NCBI RefSeq assembly: GCF_000308455.1
Contig: NZ_BAFP01000089.1
Coordinates: forward strand, 32,305 to 96,304
DNA: 64,000 nt
Reading direction: 5' to 3'
Origin: Nocardia abscessus NBRC 100374
GTDB lineage: Bacteria > Actinomycetota > Actinomycetes > Mycobacteriales > Mycobacteriaceae
Numbering within the stretch: the stretch's first letter is position 1; each line of letters opens with the position of its first letter. Below, piece after piece: positions 47,867-56,291 of the stretch. The notes under the pieces are model-generated. The model had not been told where the DNA came from, ran no database searches, and saw only the letters and a list, made by a program, of their open reading frames with translations. The translations under genes and the position numbers were made by a program.

Positions 47867-49363
47867 TCAGGCGCCCGCGCGCCTGCGCAATGTCATCGGC
47901 GCACCGTCCCTGGGGAAAGGAATCGTGGTGAATCCCCAGGGCATCCGGTATTGCTCGGGGATCCGCCACTCGTATTCGCGCACCAGGGCGGCGGTCACCG
48001 TCTTCACCTCGAACGTGCCGAAGTGCATCCCGATGCACTTGTGCGCGCCCGCCCCGAACGGCATCCAGGCCAGGCGGTGCGACTTGTCCTCGTGCCGCTG
48101 CTCGCCGAACCGCTCCGGATCGAAGCGCTCGGGATGGGTCCACAGTTCCGGTAACAGGTGGTTCACCTGGTAGGCGAGGTCCACGGGGGCGCCCGCCGGA
48201 ATGTAATGGCCCGCCACCTCGGTATCGCGCACCGCGCGGCGCGACAGTCCCGGAACCGGCGGCATCAGCCGCAGGCTCTCCCGGACCACCAGATCCAGGT
48301 CGCGCAGCGCCTCCAGGTCAGCGATGGCCGGGGGCGCGTCGCCGAGCCGTGCGTCCATGTCGAGCACCTCGGCGCGCACCCGCTGCTGCCAGTCCGGGTG
48401 CTTGCCCAAGTAGTAGGCGACGGCAGTGGCGGTCGTCGTCGTGGTGTCGTGCGCGGCCATGATCAGGAAGATCATGTGGTTCACCACGTCCGCGTCACCG
48501 AAGACGCCGCCGTCTTCGCTGCGGGCGTGACACAGCCCGGAGAAGAAGTCCGCCGATTCGGAGCGGCGCTTCTGCGGCACCATCGCGGTGAAGTAGTCCT
48601 CGAGCACCTTCCGGCCGCGCAGCCCGGCCCGCCAGTGTCCGCCCGGCACCGAGTGCCGGATGATCGCCAGCCCCGCGTGGGTGCAGTCGATGAACGCGTC
48701 GATCAGTTGCCTGCGCTGCGGGCCGACGTCGGCGGCCATGAAACTCTCCGCCGCGATGTCGAGGGTCAGCTCTTTGATCGTCGGATACAGCCGCACCGTG
48801 CGTTCGGCGTCGCGCTCGCGCGGCACCCAGTGGGCGATGCTCGCCCGCACCACCGGAGTCAGCCCGGCCAGGTGGGCTTCCAGCCGGTCCCTGGTGAACG
48901 CCTGCTGCATGATCCTGCGGTGGAATTTGTGCTCGTCGAACTCCAGCAGCAGCAGGCCGCGCCGGAAGAACGGGCCGATGAAGTAGTCCCAGCCCTGGCC
49001 GAAGTCGCGGCGCCGGTGCCCGAGCACTTCGTCGAGCGCGTCCGGTCCCGAGACCAGCACCCGGTCGACACCGAGCGAGCTGTTCAGCGAGACCGGTCCG
49101 TACCGGCGGTAGCGCTCCATCATCTCGGCCGGACCCCAGCGCATGTATTGCAGCGCCCGGCCCAGATAGGGCAGTCCGGCATCGCCGCGCACCGGGACCG
49201 TGGCGCTGCCCCGCGGCGGGGTCGCCAGCACTTGGCGTCGTTCCGGCAGCAGTCCCAGCGCCCGGTCGATCAGATGGCCGTGCGGTACCTCGATCAGCGC
49301 GATGTTCTCCGATTCGGCCTGCACGCTGGGCTTCCGGCCGACCGCACGGTCACCGGCGACCAT
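47867..49363 (-). CDS. Cytochrome P450, CYP136-like
   Basis: 498 residues. P450 landmarks: I-helix 'MIFLIMAAHDTTTTTATAVAYYLG', 'LVVRESLRLMPP' (ExxR), 'HPERFDPERF' and heme-binding 'FGAGAHKCIGMHFG'. The N-terminal region 'VRGDAGLPYLGRALQYMRWGP' and 'YFIGPFFRRGLLLLEFDEHKFHRRIMQQAFTRDRL' closely resemble mycobacterial CYP136 (Rv3059) as I know it. ATG 49363 has a GGGAGG site. The enzyme hydroxylates an unknown, probably lipid, substrate with electrons from ferredoxin. No ferredoxin gene is adjacent. It is convergent with the serine hydrolase, only 9 bases apart. Confidence 0.9.
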   Translation of the reverse strand: MVAGDRAVGRKPSVQAESENIALIEVPHGHLIDRALGLLPERRQVLATPPRGSATVPVRGDAGLPYLGRALQYMRWGPAEMMERYRRYGPVSLNSSLGVDRVLVSGPDALDEVLGHRRRDFGQGWDYFIGPFFRRGLLLLEFDEHKFHRRIMQQAFTRDRLEAHLAGLTPVVRASIAHWVPRERDAERTVRLYPTIKELTLDIAAESFMAADVGPQRRQLIDAFIDCTHAGLAIIRHSVPGGHWRAGLRGRKVLEDYFTAMVPQKRRSESADFFSGLCHARSEDGGVFGDADVVNHMIFLIMAAHDTTTTTATAVAYYLGKHPDWQQRVRAEVLDMDARLGDAPPAIADLEALRDLDLVVRESLRLMPPVPGLSRRAVRDTEVAGHYIPAGAPVDLAYQVNHLLPELWTHPERFDPERFGEQRHEDKSHRLAWMPFGAGAHKCIGMHFGTFEVKTVTAALVREYEWRIPEQYRMPWGFTTIPFPRDGAPMTLRRRAGA

Positions 49364-49593
49364 GGCAATCCTCCCTGAGCGACAGTAACCATCGTAGGCT
49401 CTCGGCCGCGTTCGCTCGGCCGGTTCGTTCGCCCCGATCCTCCCCGCCTCGGCCCGTCGGCGGTGAGACTTCGCACCGCAACACGCCAGGAACGGGGATC
49501 TCGTCGTGACGGTGCCCGGCTCGGCGGCTACGGTTTAGCGTGTCAGGAATCGTTGCCGGGGACGACCCCCAAGGTCCATCGAGGAGCAGGACG

Positions 49594-51027
49594 ATGAGTA
49601 CTCAGACTGTCGAGAACGGCCGGCACCGGGTGGTGGTGATCGGTTCGGGCTTCGGCGGCCTGTTCGGCACCAAGCACCTCAAACGCGCCGATGTCGACGT
49701 CACGCTGATCTCGAAGACCTCGACCCACCTGTTCCAGCCGCTGCTCTACCAGGTCGCGACCGGCATCCTGTCGGTCGGCGAGATCGCGCCTGCCACCCGG
49801 CTGGTGCTGCGCAAGCAGAAGAACGCGCAGGTACTGATGGGCGAGGTCACCGACATCGACCTGGCCGCCAAGACGGTGACCTCACGCCTGCTCGACCAGG
49901 ACACCGTCACCCGATTCGACAGCCTCATCGTCGCGACCGGTGCGCAGCAGTCCTATTTCGGCAACGACCGATTCGCCACCTACGCGCCCGGCATGAAGAC
50001 GATCGATGACGCGCTCGAGTTGCGCGGCCGCATCCTCGGCGCGTTCGAGCAGGCCGAGCTGGCGACCACACAGGAGGAGCGCGACCGGCTGCTCACCTTC
50101 GTCGTGGTCGGCGCGGGACCGACCGGCGTCGAGCTGGCCGGGCAGATCGCCGAGCTGTCCGACCGCACCCTGGAGGGCACCTTCCACAACATCGATCCGC
50201 GCGACGCGCGGGTGGTGCTGATCGAGGGCGCGGGCGCGGTGCTCGGGCCGATGGGGCCGAAGCTCGGCGGCAAGGCCGAACGCCGCCTCGCGAAGATGGG
50301 CGTGGAGATCCAGCTCAACGCCATGGTGATCGACGTCGACGCGTTCGGCGTGACGGTGAAGGACTCCGACGGCACGATCCGCCGCATCGAGTCGGCGTGC
50401 AAGGTCTGGTCGGCAGGCGTGCAGGCCAGCCCGCTGGGCAAGATGATCGCCGACCAGTCCGGCGGCACCGAGGTCGACCGCGCGGGCCGGGTCGTGGTCG
50501 AACCGGACCTGACCGTCAAGGGCCACCCGAACGTCTTCGTGGTCGGCGACCTGATGTCGGTGCCGAACGTGCCAGGCCAGGCCCAGGGCGCCATCCAGGG
50601 CGCGACCTACGCCGCCCGGCAGATCAAGGCCGGACTCAAAGGCCAGGCGCCGCAGGAGCGCAAGCCGTTCAAGTACTTCAACAAGGGCAGCATGGCCACG
50701 ATCTCGCGGTTCAGCGCCGTGTGCCAGGTGGGCAAGCTGGAATTCGGCGGGTTCATCGCGTGGCTGGCCTGGCTCGCGCTGCATCTGTACTACCTCGTCG
50801 GTTACCGCAGCCGGATCGTCACCGTCATCCAGTGGTTCGTCACCTTCCTCGGTCGCAGCCGGGGGCAGATGGCGGCCACCGAGCAGTGGGTGTTCGCCCG
50901 ACTAGCCCTGGAGGCCATCAGCAACGGCGACGACGAAGACGCCGAAGAGTTGGCCGCCGCCCTCGGCGGCTCGACCAACAGCAGGGTCGCCGTGGACAAG
51001 GCGCACACCGACGCCAAGGCCGGCTGA
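49594..51027 (+). CDS. ndh: Type II NADH dehydrogenase (NDH-2)
   Basis: 477 residues from ATG 49594 (GAGGAG site). 'HRVVVIGSGFGGLFGTKHLKRADVDVTLISKTSTHLFQPLLYQVATGIL' binds FAD, 'TFVVVGAGPTGVELAGQIAELS' binds NADH, and 'GHPNVFVVGDLMSVPNVPGQAQGAIQGATYAARQI' is the second FAD site. Near residues 385-405 'FGGFIAWLAWLALHLYYLVGYRSR' is the hydrophobic membrane-binding segment. It transfers electrons from NADH to menaquinone without proton pumping and is the main entry point in mycolata. It appears monocistronic. Confidence 0.94.
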   Translation: MSTQTVENGRHRVVVIGSGFGGLFGTKHLKRADVDVTLISKTSTHLFQPLLYQVATGILSVGEIAPATRLVLRKQKNAQVLMGEVTDIDLAAKTVTSRLLDQDTVTRFDSLIVATGAQQSYFGNDRFATYAPGMKTIDDALELRGRILGAFEQAELATTQEERDRLLTFVVVGAGPTGVELAGQIAELSDRTLEGTFHNIDPRDARVVLIEGAGAVLGPMGPKLGGKAERRLAKMGVEIQLNAMVIDVDAFGVTVKDSDGTIRRIESACKVWSAGVQASPLGKMIADQSGGTEVDRAGRVVVEPDLTVKGHPNVFVVGDLMSVPNVPGQAQGAIQGATYAARQIKAGLKGQAPQERKPFKYFNKGSMATISRFSAVCQVGKLEFGGFIAWLAWLALHLYYLVGYRSRIVTVIQWFVTFLGRSRGQMAATEQWVFARLALEAISNGDDEDAEELAAALGGSTNSRVAVDKAHTDAKAG

Positions 51028-51115
51028 TCGGTGTCGTAGCGGGCCCGACCAATCCAGGTCGCCGACAGATCCGAATGTGGGGCGTCGACGTCTCCTTCCG
51101 GATGAGAGGTGATCT

Positions 51116-51994
51116 ATGGGCACAGGCAAGCACCGAGCACCCGAATCGAACCGACCGAGGGTGGGTTCGATCGTCGCGGCGGGGACGGTTCCGCTGATCC
51201 TCGCGTTGGTGGGGACCGGTACCGCGAACGCCGAGCCCGATCGGTCCGTACCGGTGATCCGGTTCGACTTCGGCGCCCTGAGCGACGCGGCTGCCCAGTG
51301 GCCCGGCGCCGAGGCGCCGAACGTGCGCCCGTACGAGGGTGTGCGGATCCCGGACGACACGCTGAGTTCGTTGCAGTGGGCACGTCCGTTGCCGGCCCAC
51401 GAGTACCTGGCCCCATTGGTAGGGCTGCACGCGCCCGCCCCGGTCGCCCCGGTGCCGCCGATCGCACCGCCCGCCGGGAAATTGCGCTTCGGTGACGTGC
51501 AGGTCGACGCACCGGAGTGGCTCTACCGGGAGCAAGCGATCCAGATCAACGACAGCGCCGCGATGGCCGAGGCCGATATGGCGACATTCCTCGACTCGAT
51601 CGGGATGGAGCGCACCAGGTCCGACCGCGTCGCGAGCCAGACCATGGGCGCCGCCGCGATCGGCGCGGCGGCGGGCTTCGTGTTCGCGAGCCCGTTCGCG
51701 TTGATCGGGGCGGCCGTGGGCGGAGGTCTCGGCCTGGCCATCGGTCTGCCGTTCGCGCCGATCGGTCTCGCCGCGGGCCCGATCGGGGCCGCCTACGGCG
51801 CGGCCCTGATGGCCGCCCCGCTGTCCGCCATCGGTGCGGGCATCGGAGCGGGACTCGGTGCGGTGCACGCCCTCAGCGCGCCTCCGCGGGCGCTCAGCGC
51901 GCCGGAGTCGGTCGCCCCTGGCCAGAAGGCCACCGAACCGGCGCCGGAGGGCACGGACACGGCTGCGGAGGCCGCCGAGGCGGCCGACGGCTGA
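51116..51994 (+). CDS. Exported or membrane protein with glycine-zipper region
   Basis: 292 residues from ATG 51116 (GAGAGG site). A signal sequence ('VGSIVAAGTVPLILALVGTGTANA', cut after ANA) is followed by a Pro-rich region of ~100 residues. A helical stretch ('EWLYREQAIQINDSAAMAEADMATFLDSIGM') comes next, then ~90 residues of Ala/Gly-rich hydrophobic sequence with repeated GxxxG ('GAAAIGAAAGFVFASPFALIG'), and a disordered acidic tail. It could insert in membranes as a glycine zipper. Relatives are common in Nocardia without known function. A hairpin with a U-tract follows the stop. Confidence 0.78.
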   Translation: MGTGKHRAPESNRPRVGSIVAAGTVPLILALVGTGTANAEPDRSVPVIRFDFGALSDAAAQWPGAEAPNVRPYEGVRIPDDTLSSLQWARPLPAHEYLAPLVGLHAPAPVAPVPPIAPPAGKLRFGDVQVDAPEWLYREQAIQINDSAAMAEADMATFLDSIGMERTRSDRVASQTMGAAAIGAAAGFVFASPFALIGAAVGGGLGLAIGLPFAPIGLAAGPIGAAYGAALMAAPLSAIGAGIGAGLGAVHALSAPPRALSAPESVAPGQKATEPAPEGTDTAAEAAEAADG

Positions 51995-52024
51995 TCGGAT
52001 GCCACTGTCCAGGAGCAAGCCGGA

Positions 52025-52063
52025 AGGTGGGAGTTCGACGACGCTGTCGGGCTCCCACTTTTT
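52025..52063 (+). terminator. Rho-independent terminator with U-tract
   Basis: GTGGGAG (52027-52033) pairs with CTCCCAC (52052-52058), reinforced inside by CGAC/GTCG, and is followed at once by five T at 52059-52063. It lies 31 bases after the preceding stop. A classical U-tract is unusual for this GC content. Confidence 0.85.
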
Positions 52064-52179
52064 CTATCTCCAGGTCTCGGCCTGATCACACCTGTTCTGG
52101 ACGATGTCGGTATGCGGCACAGGACCGTTCGTCACCGCTCCCGGTACGTGGCGCCCTTCGCGCCGAAACTCGATTCATC

Positions 52180-52836
52180 TCACCCCGAAATGCTCAGCAG
52201 CGTCCCGGTGCGGGTGAACAAACTGCCACCCCCCGCAAGGGGCAGCCGGGTCTGCGTCAATCCGGTTGTCGTCGCGGCGCATTCGTCCGGATAGACGAGT
52301 TCGCTCTCCAGGGCACGAGGGGCGGCCAGCGCATCATCGGCCGGAGTGCCCGCGCCCAAGGCCAGCCGATGACGCAGCAGGGGCATGTCGTCGACGTCGG
52401 CGATCAGGTCTCCCCGCCACTCACCGCCGTTCTCGCCCGCGCGACCGACCTGGACGCGCTCGCGCATGCGCAGCCGGGCACCGGAAGCCAGCCGGATCGT
52501 GGTGACCGTGTGATGTCGCGCGCCGCCTGCCACGACCATCGGTTCGGGATCGAAATCCAGCGTGGCCCCGCTCCCGACCTCGAGGTGCCAGCGCCCGAAC
52601 GACAGGGGCGTCGCCGCGCCCGGCAGGGCTAGCGTCGCCGCGACCGAGCGCACCACCAGTTCGGCGCCCGGCGCGACGGCGATCACGATGTCGAGCTCGT
52701 CACCGCCCAACGGCGTCGCCGCGGTACCGATCAGGTGCACCGTGTTCGGACCGGTGCGGCGGGCCGACAATCCGCCGCTCGCATGGACCTCCGGAAGCGC
52801 CGACGTGGTCGCGACTATGCGTAACTCCGTGCGCAA
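52180..52836 (-). CDS. ureD: Urease accessory protein UreD (UreH)
   Basis: 218 residues, the short mycobacterial-type UreD. 'GPNTVHLIGTAATPLGGDELDIVIAVAPGAELVVRSVAATLALPG' and 'LRMRERVQVGRAGENGGEWRGDLIADVDDMPLLRHRLALG' are conserved blocks. UreD binds apo-urease and helps UreF and UreG to load nickel. The frame begins at TTG 52836, a rare start, 10 bases after the ureG stop; no better start codon lies near the family N-terminus 'LRTELRIV'. It is the last gene of ureF-ureG-ureD. A terminator for the convergent gene lies beyond. Confidence 0.87.
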   Translation of the reverse strand: MRTELRIVATTSALPEVHASGGLSARRTGPNTVHLIGTAATPLGGDELDIVIAVAPGAELVVRSVAATLALPGAATPLSFGRWHLEVGSGATLDFDPEPMVVAGGARHHTVTTIRLASGARLRMRERVQVGRAGENGGEWRGDLIADVDDMPLLRHRLALGAGTPADDALAAPRALESELVYPDECAATTTGLTQTRLPLAGGGSLFTRTGTLLSISG

Positions 52837-52845
52837 CAGTGGATC

Positions 52846-53565
52846 TCAGTGCGCGGCGGCGGACTCGTCGGCGTTCGCCCGGTCCTGCTCGGCGACCGTG
52901 CGCAACTGCTCGCGCACCCAGGCCAGCACCGGCGTCGCCGCCGGGTCCTCGGTGAGCGAGACCAGCACGGTCGGGCGGTTCGCACGCACCCGCGCCGCGT
53001 CCCGCTCCATCACGCCGAGGTCCGCGCCGACCAGCGGCGCCAGATCGGTCTTGTTCACCACCAGCAGATCGGAGAAGGTCACCCCGGGTCCGCCTTTGCG
53101 CGGCACCTTGTCACCGCCCGCCACGTCGACCACGAAGATCTGGACATCGATCAGGCCGGAGGAGAAGGTCGCGGTGAGATTGTCGCCGCCGGATTCGACC
53201 AGGATCAGATCCAGCGGCGGGTTGGCCGCCACCAGATCGTCGATGGCGTCGAGGTTGGCGGTGATGTCGTCGCGGATGGCGGTGTGCGGGCAGCCTCCGG
53301 TCTGCACGGCGGTGATCCGCTCGTCCGGCAGGACCGCGTGCCTGCGCAGGAAATCGGCGTCCTCGGTGGTGTAGATGTCGTTGGTCAGCACCGCCAGCGA
53401 CAGCTCGTCGCGCAGTTGTCGGCACAGCGCGGCCACCAGGGCGGTCTTGCCCGAGCCGACCGGTCCGCCGATGCCGATGCGCAGCGCCTCCCCGGGCGTG
53501 CGGGTCCGTTTCGGCCGATCGTGACCGTGGTCGTGCGGCTCACCGTCGAGCAGGTGCGGGGGCAT
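52846..53565 (-). CDS. ureG: Urease accessory GTPase UreG
   Basis: 239 residues. A His-rich start 'EPHDHGHDRPKR' binds metal. The SIMIBI GTPase core follows: 'RIGIGGPVGSGKTALVAALC' (P-loop), 'VLTNDIYTTEDADFLRRHAVL', 'VQTGGCPHTAIRDD' (CPH nickel site), 'LILVESGGDNLTATFS' and 'LLVVNKTDLAPLVGADL' (NKxD). It uses GTP hydrolysis to deliver nickel to urease. It starts 25 bases after the ureF stop. Structural ureABC genes are not in this window. Confidence 0.95.
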   Translation of the reverse strand: MPPHLLDGEPHDHGHDRPKRTRTPGEALRIGIGGPVGSGKTALVAALCRQLRDELSLAVLTNDIYTTEDADFLRRHAVLPDERITAVQTGGCPHTAIRDDITANLDAIDDLVAANPPLDLILVESGGDNLTATFSSGLIDVQIFVVDVAGGDKVPRKGGPGVTFSDLLVVNKTDLAPLVGADLGVMERDAARVRANRPTVLVSLTEDPAATPVLAWVREQLRTVAEQDRANADESAAAH

Positions 53566-53590
53566 GGCGCGGTCTCCTTCTTCCGGGGCT

Positions 53591-54256
53591 TCAGCTCGCG
53601 AACAGGGGCATGTCACGCTGCCGATGACGCTCGGCGAGCACGTCCTGCAGCGGATCGGACATCGCGGCGAGACCGGTCGAGGCTTCCGCGGCGACCCGGT
53701 CGCACAGCTGTGCCAGCCGGATCGTGCACGCCGCGATCGCGGCGGGGTCCAAGGCCAGCAGACGCTGGGCCGCGGTGGCCGCGCCGGTGAGTGTCGTGTA
53801 GACGACCACGCCCGCGGTCTCCCGGGACGATACCGCGGCGGCCGCGCCGACCATTCCGAAGACCGAGGACAGATGCGGTGTGCGGCCGAGCGGTGACCAG
53901 TCGTGACACGGCCACAGCTGTCTGGCCAGGCGCAACAGTCCGCGGCCCTGCGCGCGGGACGCGGCACGTGCCGCGGGCGCGGGCGTGCGCGCGTCGGCTT
54001 CCGCCTCCGCCCGCGCCGGATCCAGTTCGCCCGCGCACACCGCCGCGGCGAGCGACGCGGCCACCAGCCCCGAGGTGCGGACCCGGCGACGCAGGTACAG
54101 CTCCACGGTCGCGACGTCGCGGACCAAGCCGGAGGCGACGGCTTCTTCCACGCCGCCGGAGTGCACGTGCCCGCCGATCGGCAGCCGCGAGTCGGCGAGC
54201 GCGAGCACCGTCGTGAGACCGGACACACCCGGACCGGTCGCAGCGGATTCACGCAT
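53591..54256 (-). CDS. ureF: Urease accessory protein UreF
   Basis: 221 residues, all-helical. 'LTTVLALADSRLPIGGHVHSGGVEEAVASGLV' is the UreF signature (usually 'DSxLPxGxFxHSxGLE'), with later 'TPHLSSVFGMVGAAAAVSSRETAGVVVYTTLTGAATAAQRLLALDP'. UreF is the checkpoint that couples UreG GTPase to nickel insertion. It is the first of three genes. Upstream lies an unrelated SDR rather than ureC, unlike the ureABCFGD order of M. tuberculosis. Confidence 0.92.
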   Translation of the reverse strand: MRESAATGPGVSGLTTVLALADSRLPIGGHVHSGGVEEAVASGLVRDVATVELYLRRRVRTSGLVAASLAAAVCAGELDPARAEAEADARTPAPAARAASRAQGRGLLRLARQLWPCHDWSPLGRTPHLSSVFGMVGAAAAVSSRETAGVVVYTTLTGAATAAQRLLALDPAAIAACTIRLAQLCDRVAAEASTGLAAMSDPLQDVLAERHRQRDMPLFAS

Positions 54257-54306
54257 CCGCCGATCCTATGTCCCGGCGCGTCGTCCGGGCGTCCGGACCT
54301 TGCCGC

Positions 54307-55176
54307 TCAGCGGCGGAAGGCGCGCTCCATTAATCGCTGGGCGTGTGTACGGGTCAGATCGGTCCACGCCTGGACCGGCGCCGACCACCACGGGGCGATT
54401 TCCCGTGGCTTGGCGGTCACCGCGTGGCAGACCAGATCGGCAGCCTCGCTCACGGTGAGCCCGGGGATACGGCTGAAGTCGGTGGGCGCGCTCATTCTGG
54501 TGTGCACGAGCGGCAGGTAAATCGAGGTGGTGGTGACGCCGTCGCGAGCCACCTCCGCCGCGACACTGCGCAACCAGACGTCGAAGGCGGACTTGGACGC
54601 GCCGTAGGCCGCCCAGCGCGGCGCGGGCGGCATCCGCACACCCCAGGTGGACATGTTCACGATGTGGCCGCGCCCACGAGCGCGCATGGCGGGCAGCAGC
54701 GTGAGCAGCAGGCGCACCGGACCCAGGTAGTTGACGTCGATGGTGCGGGTGAAATCGTGGAAACGGTCGTAGGACTCGTCGATCGGGCGGCGAATCGATT
54801 TGCCCGCGTTGTTGATCACCACGTCCAGGTGGCCGTGCTCGTCGAGGAGCTGACGGCCGAGGCGTTCGACCGCGTCCATATCGGTGAGATCGGTGGGATA
54901 GGTGTGCGCGACGCCGCCCGCGGCGGTGATCTCCGCGGCCAGCCGCTCGAGTTCGTCGCCGGAGCGGGCGACGAGCAGCACGGTCGCGCCCGCCGCGGCC
55001 AGCTTGCGCGCGCCGGCCTTGCCTATGCCGTGCGACGCACCGGTGACGAGCACGATCTTGCCGCCGACCGCGGCGCGCAACGCGTGCTCGCGCGGGCGCG
55101 ACGTGGGATACAGCAGGCGCGTCGCCACCCGTTCGGCGAGGGGCCGCCCGTTGTCCGAGGCCCGGGTGTGGTTCAC
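54307..55176 (-). CDS. SDR-family oxidoreductase
   Basis: 289 residues from GTG 55176. A ~40-residue basic leader ('NGRPLAERVATRLLYPTSRPREHALRAAV') precedes 'KIVLVTGASHGIGKAGARKLAAAGATVLLVARSGDELERLAAEI', 'DVVINNAGKSIRRPI', Ser in 'IVNMSTWGVRM' and 'YGASKSAFDVWLRSVAAEV'. The leader and 'PLVHTRMSAPTD' region resemble the acyl-CoA/fatty-aldehyde reductase-associated SDRs of mycobacteria. The same-strand urease genes follow after 50 bases but a joint function is unlikely. The substrate is unknown. Confidence 0.85.
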   Translation of the reverse strand: MNHTRASDNGRPLAERVATRLLYPTSRPREHALRAAVGGKIVLVTGASHGIGKAGARKLAAAGATVLLVARSGDELERLAAEITAAGGVAHTYPTDLTDMDAVERLGRQLLDEHGHLDVVINNAGKSIRRPIDESYDRFHDFTRTIDVNYLGPVRLLLTLLPAMRARGRGHIVNMSTWGVRMPPAPRWAAYGASKSAFDVWLRSVAAEVARDGVTTTSIYLPLVHTRMSAPTDFSRIPGLTVSEAADLVCHAVTAKPREIAPWWSAPVQAWTDLTRTHAQRLMERAFRR

Positions 55177-55547
55177 GAATTCGACTGTAGGCGCAGACCA
55201 GGGCGGCCACTCGCGGTTCGTGCGATCACTCCTCGCGCGACATCGCACGCACGAGCCGCGGCAGGTCCGGCCGGGCGAGACAGGCGGCGATGCCGAGGAC
55301 GCCGCCGACGCGCCGAATCAGGCAGTCGCTGACGCGTCGCCGAGGGACATCTCCAGTGCGCCGAAACAAGCCGCCGAGATCAATGGTGAACCCGCTGGCC
55401 GGCGTCGCGTGCGGGGCGGTGAGTCCGCGGGCACGGGCTCGAGCATTTCTACTCACGCGCCGGCAGCGGCCATGTGTTCGAATGTGGGTAGTACACAAAC
55501 TTTTTCGCCAGGGGTAGTCCCCGGCGCGCCAGCCGAGGGGGAACACC
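55177..55547. other. Intergenic region with a doubtful 76-codon frame
   Basis: 371 bases between divergent genes. On the minus strand a GTG at 55456 opens a 76-codon Arg-rich frame to TGA 55226 ('LGGLFRRTGDVPRRRVSDCL', '...LVRAMSREE') with fairly GC-rich third positions but no ribosome site or recognised family. The part just before 55548 is A+T-richer and should hold the promoter of the tryptophan-rich protein gene. Nothing else seen. Confidence 0.4.
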
Positions 55548-56276
55548 ATGTCGACGCCCGACACGCAGGTCTCGGTCGCACAGTGGATCGCGCGCGGGAT
55601 CGCGATCGCGGTGCTCGTTCCGATCCGGCTGCTGTGGGAGGGGATCGTCCTGCTGGGCCGCGTCACCGGAGCGGTCTTCGGGTTCGTCGCGCGGCGGCTG
55701 CTGGTTCCGGCAGCGGAACTGATCTGGCACTGGGTGCTGCGGCCGGTGTGGATCTTCGCGAAGGACTTCCTCTGGGGCTGGGTGGTGCAGCATCTGCTGT
55801 GGGGCTTGGTGCTCACGCCGCTGCTGTCGCTCCTGCTGGAGTACCTGCTGCGACCGCTGCGGCGCGCGGTGGAAGTCTTCCTGTGGCGCAGAGTGATTCG
55901 CCCGGTCGGAGCTTGGTTGCTGCGCTGGATCGTGTACCCCGTCGGGTACGCGATCGCCTGGGTGTGCCACCGCATCGTCAAGTGGCTGATCGTCTGGCCG
56001 CTGGCGCAGTTGTGGCGCTGGGTACTCCATCCGCTGTGGCGTGCGGTGCGTGCGACCGCGCGGTACGGGTGGCGGGTGGCCACCGTCATCGTGGGCGTGC
56101 TCGTCGTGGCGCCGTGCCGGGCGCTGTACCGCTACGTGCTGCGCCCAATGTTCGCCGCCGTCGCGGTCGTCTGGAACGCGCTGGTGGCGCGACCGGTGCG
56201 CTGGGTGCACCAGGCGATCGTCCGGCCGATGAACCGCTGGGCGGCCGAGGTCGTGGCGGCGGTGTTCGGCCGCTGA
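55548..56276 (+). CDS. Tryptophan-rich repeat membrane protein
   Basis: 242 residues containing 21 Trp and many Arg. Almost the whole chain is hydrophobic-amphipathic, with a recurring 'hydrophobic pair, any, Pro, hydrophobic' unit: VLRPVW, LLRPLR, VIRPVG, IVYPVG, VLHPLW, VLRPMF, ARPVRW, IVRPMN, often preceded by Trp-hydrophobic residues. Helices of ~10-20 residues broken by RP pairs would lie in or on the membrane. No known domain is recognised. A GAGGGGG site precedes ATG 55548. It converges with the MFS exporter, 15 bases apart. Confidence 0.72.
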   Translation: MSTPDTQVSVAQWIARGIAIAVLVPIRLLWEGIVLLGRVTGAVFGFVARRLLVPAAELIWHWVLRPVWIFAKDFLWGWVVQHLLWGLVLTPLLSLLLEYLLRPLRRAVEVFLWRRVIRPVGAWLLRWIVYPVGYAIAWVCHRIVKWLIVWPLAQLWRWVLHPLWRAVRATARYGWRVATVIVGVLVVAPCRALYRYVLRPMFAAVAVVWNALVARPVRWVHQAIVRPMNRWAAEVVAAVFGR

Positions 56277-56291
56277 CCCCGGCCGCGCGGC

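Noticed and set aside
55226..55456. 76-codon minus-strand frame
   Set aside because: Possible but no ribosome site, arginine-rich composition and no recognised family; recorded only within the intergenic entry.
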